From Flavobacteriaceae bacterium (GTDB lineage Bacteria; Bacteroidota; Bacteroidia; Flavobacteriales; Weeksellaceae), in contig JAISSC010000012.1 of NCBI GenBank assembly GCA_031273305.1, forward strand, positions 1-7,204: 7,204 bases of DNA, given 5' to 3'. Under the pieces are notes generated by a model. It searched no databases and was not told where the DNA came from. It saw only the letters and a program-made list of their open reading frames with translations. Within the stretch, counting starts at the first letter, position 1. Each line of letters begins with the position of its first letter. Positions 5,483 to 7,204 of the stretch are shown here, in pieces. The translations under genes and the position numbers were made by a program.

Positions 5483-6841
5483 ATGGATTATTTGCCGGTT
5501 TTTCTTAATTTAAAGAATAAAAAAGTTCTCGTGGTCGGAGGAGGAGAAGTAGCCCGCCGCAAGGTAAGTTTGCTTCTGGCTTCCGAAGCGGAAGTTATCA
5601 TAATAGCAAGAGAGCTGTGCGGTACTTTATCTGTGTTGGAGGAAGAGAAAAAGGTGAAATGGATTGCACGAGAGTTCGATGCGGAGCAGATAAGCCGTAT
5701 TTTCCTGATCGTTGCCGCTACCGATGACGGAGAGCTGAATAAACGACTTTTTCACTGGGCGGAAGAAAGACAGATATGGATAAATGTAGTAGATAATCCT
5801 GACCTTTGCACGTTTATTTTCCCATCTATTATAGACCGTTCTCCGGTTATTGCTGCTATTTCATCAGGAGGAAAGGCTCCGGTACTGATAAAGCAATTGC
5901 GGGAAAAACTGGAGTCTCTTTTACCGCAGAGTTTGGGAGAAGCCGCTAATATTGCCGGTAGATGGAGGGATAGAGTAAAACAAAAAATTCATTCTCCCAC
6001 AGCACGCAGGTTGTTCTGGGAAAAACTTTTCAGGAAAACTTTTATCTCTCTGGCAGATAATGAGCAGGAAGCAGAACGTTATCTGGAACAAAGTTTGGAA
6101 GATTCCAACTACTCTAAAGGCAAGGTTACTTTGGTAGGTGCAGGTCCCGGAGATGCAGGCTTGTTGACTTTGAACGCCTTGCAGGCCTTGCAGGAAGCGG
6201 ATGTTATTTTGTATGATAACCTGGTAAGTGAAAGGATACTCAATATTTCCCGCAGGGATGCCGAAAAGATATTTGTCGGGAAGAAAGCCGGGAATCATTC
6301 TGTGGTACAAGATAAAATCAATGAGTTGTTGGTTTTTCATGCCCGACAGGGAAAGCAGGTAGTCCGACTGAAAGGAGGAGACCCTTTTATCTTCGGGCGA
6401 GGAGGAGAGGAGTTGGAAATTATCAAAAAGCATGATTTCTTTTTTCAGGTTATTCCGGGTATAACCGCTGCCACAGGAGCCGCCGCCTATGCGCATATTC
6501 CTCTTACTCACAGAGGAGTTTCTAATGGAGTTACTTTTATCACCGGATGTAATTATAAAGGATTAAACGATGATTCTCAATGGAAAACCATAGCCCTTTT
6601 AGACCATACTCTTGTGATCTATATGGGAACTATGAAATCCAAAGAAATTCAGGATAATTTGATTAAATACGGTAAATCGCCCCAACTTCCTATTGCTATT
6701 GTCAGTAAAGCTACCTGCCCCGACCAAAAGGTATTTAGAGGCAATCTGGAAAATTTATCCGATTTAGCCGTTAAAGCCGAAATGCCTGCCGTGTTGATCG
6801 TGGGTGAAACTTCTGCTTTTTATGAGTATTTTAATTCGTGA
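5483..6841 (+). CDS. cysG: Trifunctional siroheme synthase
   Basis: Makes siroheme, the CysI cofactor, from uroporphyrinogen III: SAM-dependent methylation at C2 and C7, NAD-dependent oxidation of precorrin-2, then iron insertion. The 452 residues fit the fused enterobacterial CysG (about 457). The N-terminal dehydrogenase/ferrochelatase half has the NAD-binding loop VGGGEVARRK (18-27), D104 in NVVDNP, SIIDRSP (115-121) and S128 in ISSGG, the position phosphorylated in Salmonella CysG. A linker with REKLESLLPQ (140-149) follows. The C-terminal methyltransferase half has VGAGPGDAGLLTL (218-230), D245 in YDNLVS, GKKAG (266-270), VVRLKGGDPFIFGRGGEE (293-310), PGITAATGAAAY (325-336), PLTHR (340-344) and M381. 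The start MDYLPVF aligns with the usual MDHLPIF, and AAGG abuts the ATG. Many Bacteroidota instead carry the two halves as separate genes, so the fused form is notable. Confidence 0.95.
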   Translation: MDYLPVFLNLKNKKVLVVGGGEVARRKVSLLLASEAEVIIIARELCGTLSVLEEEKKVKWIAREFDAEQISRIFLIVAATDDGELNKRLFHWAEERQIWINVVDNPDLCTFIFPSIIDRSPVIAAISSGGKAPVLIKQLREKLESLLPQSLGEAANIAGRWRDRVKQKIHSPTARRLFWEKLFRKTFISLADNEQEAERYLEQSLEDSNYSKGKVTLVGAGPGDAGLLTLNALQALQEADVILYDNLVSERILNISRRDAEKIFVGKKAGNHSVVQDKINELLVFHARQGKQVVRLKGGDPFIFGRGGEELEIIKKHDFFFQVIPGITAATGAAAYAHIPLTHRGVSNGVTFITGCNYKGLNDDSQWKTIALLDHTLVIYMGTMKSKEIQDNLIKYGKSPQLPIAIVSKATCPDQKVFRGNLENLSDLAVKAEMPAVLIVGETSAFYEYFNS

Positions 6842-6858
6842 GTTCGGGATAAGAACTG

Positions 6859-6887
6859 TGCACGGCTTTGCGAAGCAAAGCCGTGCA
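6859..6887 (+). terminator. 13-bp perfect hairpin after cysG
   Basis: TGCACGGCTTTGC (6859-6871) and GCAAAGCCGTGCA (6875-6887) are exact reverse complements around a GAA loop, beginning 17 bases after the cysG stop. It is the strongest local structure in the window and well placed to end or protect the cysJIG transcript. No T-run follows, so it may work as a 3'-end stabiliser, or be a dispersed repeat, rather than a classical intrinsic terminator. Confidence 0.55.
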
Positions 6888-6915
6888 ACCAATTGATATA
6901 CAGCAAATTGTAGTC

Positions 6916-6963
6916 CGTCATTGATAGGGGATGACGTAGAGACGTCCCAATTTGGGCGTCTCT
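6916..6963. repeat. Two adjacent stem-loops
   Basis: CGTCAT (6916-6921) pairs with ATGACG (6931-6936) around a 9-base loop. One base further, AGAGACG (6938-6944) pairs with CGTCTCT (6957-6963), and after a bulged T the stem continues with CCC (6946-6948) and GGG (6954-6956) around an AATTT loop. GTAGAGACG-type palindromes are common dispersed repeats in bacterial intergenic DNA, which is the likely nature of the second. Confidence 0.5.
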
Positions 6964-6967
6964 GTGC

Positions 6968-7019
6968 GTTATCATTGTTGAGGTTGCCGCACTCCACTAC
7001 GTTTCATTCGCAAAGACGA
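6968..7019 (+). repeat. Dispersed repeat, diverged copy 1
   Basis: The segment from GTTATC through GTTGAGGTTGCCGCACTCC matches 7176-7204 apart from an ATT insertion and A/G changes. It then continues to TTCGCAAAGACG. This resembles the widespread intergenic repeat that reads GAGATTGCC, CGCTCCGCTC, then GCAATGACG in many bacterial genomes, here in a diverged form. Identification of the family is from memory of its consensus. Confidence 0.5.
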
Positions 7020-7049
7020 CAACACGCCGGACACTATGACGTTATTTTT

Positions 7050-7127
7050 ATTCTACCGAGATTGAATTCCTAACGGAATTCGCAAGCGTAATTAAGGCAT
7101 CCCATCGGGATGTTAGCTCGGTAGAAT
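7050..7127. repeat. Inverted-repeat element with two internal hairpins
   Basis: ATTCTACCGAG (7050-7060) and CTCGGTAGAAT (7117-7127) are perfect 11-bp inverted repeats. They enclose GAATTCC/GGAATTC (7064-7070 with 7075-7081, TAAC loop) and CATCCC/GGGATG (7098-7103 with 7107-7112, ATC loop). The 78-base unit would fold into a three-way junction as RNA, or a branched cruciform as DNA. It encodes no protein. It could be a miniature non-autonomous repeat or a structured RNA. Confidence 0.55.
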
Positions 7128-7150
7128 GAACAATCTCCCACCCATAACGG

Positions 7151-7165
7151 CATTCCGGAGGAATG
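7151..7165. repeat. Small palindrome CATTCC/GGAATG
   Basis: CATTCC (7151-7156) pairs with GGAATG (7160-7165) across a GGA loop. It has the same design as CATCCC/GGGATG at 7098-7112, with the T-A pair replaced by C-G on both sides. Confidence 0.5.
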
Positions 7166-7175
7166 TAACATTATT

Positions 7176-7204
7176 GTTATCGTTGAGATTGCCACGCTCC
7201 GCTC
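7176..7204 (+). repeat. Dispersed repeat copy 2, cut by the window end
   Basis: GTTATCGTTGAGATTGCC followed by ACGCTCCGCTC repeats the segment at 6968-6999 without its ATT insertion and is closer to the common consensus of this repeat family. It presumably continues beyond the window with GCAATGACG or similar. Confidence 0.5.

Larger units (their letters stand above)
6842..7204. other. Gene-free repeat block downstream of cysG
   Basis: No coding region is supported here. The block contains the cysG-proximal hairpin, two adjacent stem-loops (6916-6936 and 6938-6963), two copies of a dispersed repeat (6968-7019 and 7176-7204, the second running off the window), a large inverted repeat enclosing two hairpins (7050-7127), and a further palindrome (7151-7165). 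Its base composition is richer in G+C than the other spacers, which sets it apart as repeat-derived DNA. Confidence 0.6.

Noticed and set aside
5921..6511. 196-codon minus-strand ORF inside cysG
   Set aside because: It lies wholly antisense to a strongly supported gene, and its translation shows no recognisable domain.

Overview
The window looks like chromosomal DNA of a Bacteroidota bacterium, probably in or near the Bacteroidales. Three observations support this. The intergenic DNA is very A+T-rich while the genes are moderate in composition. Clear Shine-Dalgarno sequences are missing before most starts. Promoter-like sites fit the Bacteroidota pattern (TTTG, about 19 bp, TAnnTTTG) rather than the E. 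coli -35/-10 pattern. The species cannot be named from this sequence.

Layout, left to right. Positions 1-312 contain no gene; they are packed with small perfect palindromes and a duplicated repeat. Positions 313-1179 (minus strand) encode a lone PstB-type ABC-transporter ATPase with a slightly unusual nucleotide-binding domain. Positions 1180-1821 form a long A+T-rich divergent region. On the plus strand it holds a well-formed Bacteroidota promoter (1395-1425) and a 29-codon leader ORF (1466-1555) with three consecutive cysteine codons near its end. A terminator-like hairpin and further stem-loops follow. Then come cysJ (1822-3603), cysI (3628-5340) and cysG (5483-6841), all plus strand and complete. 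Positions 6842-7204 are again gene-free and rich in palindromes and dispersed repeats, including a 13-bp perfect hairpin just after cysG and an 11-bp inverted repeat enclosing two smaller hairpins.

The three cys genes form one functional unit. CysJ (FAD/FMN flavoprotein) takes electrons from NADPH and passes them to CysI (4Fe-4S/siroheme protein), which reduces sulfite to sulfide for cysteine synthesis. CysG makes the siroheme that CysI needs. No sulfate activation genes (cysDN, cysC, cysH) are in the window, so the source of sulfite is not visible here.

The most interesting feature is the Cys-Cys-Cys leader peptide ahead of cysJ. Its position and downstream hairpins suggest that the sulfite-reduction operon is controlled by cysteine-dependent ribosome stalling, as in classical amino-acid attenuation. 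This is an inference from sequence; conservation and expression data would be needed to establish it.
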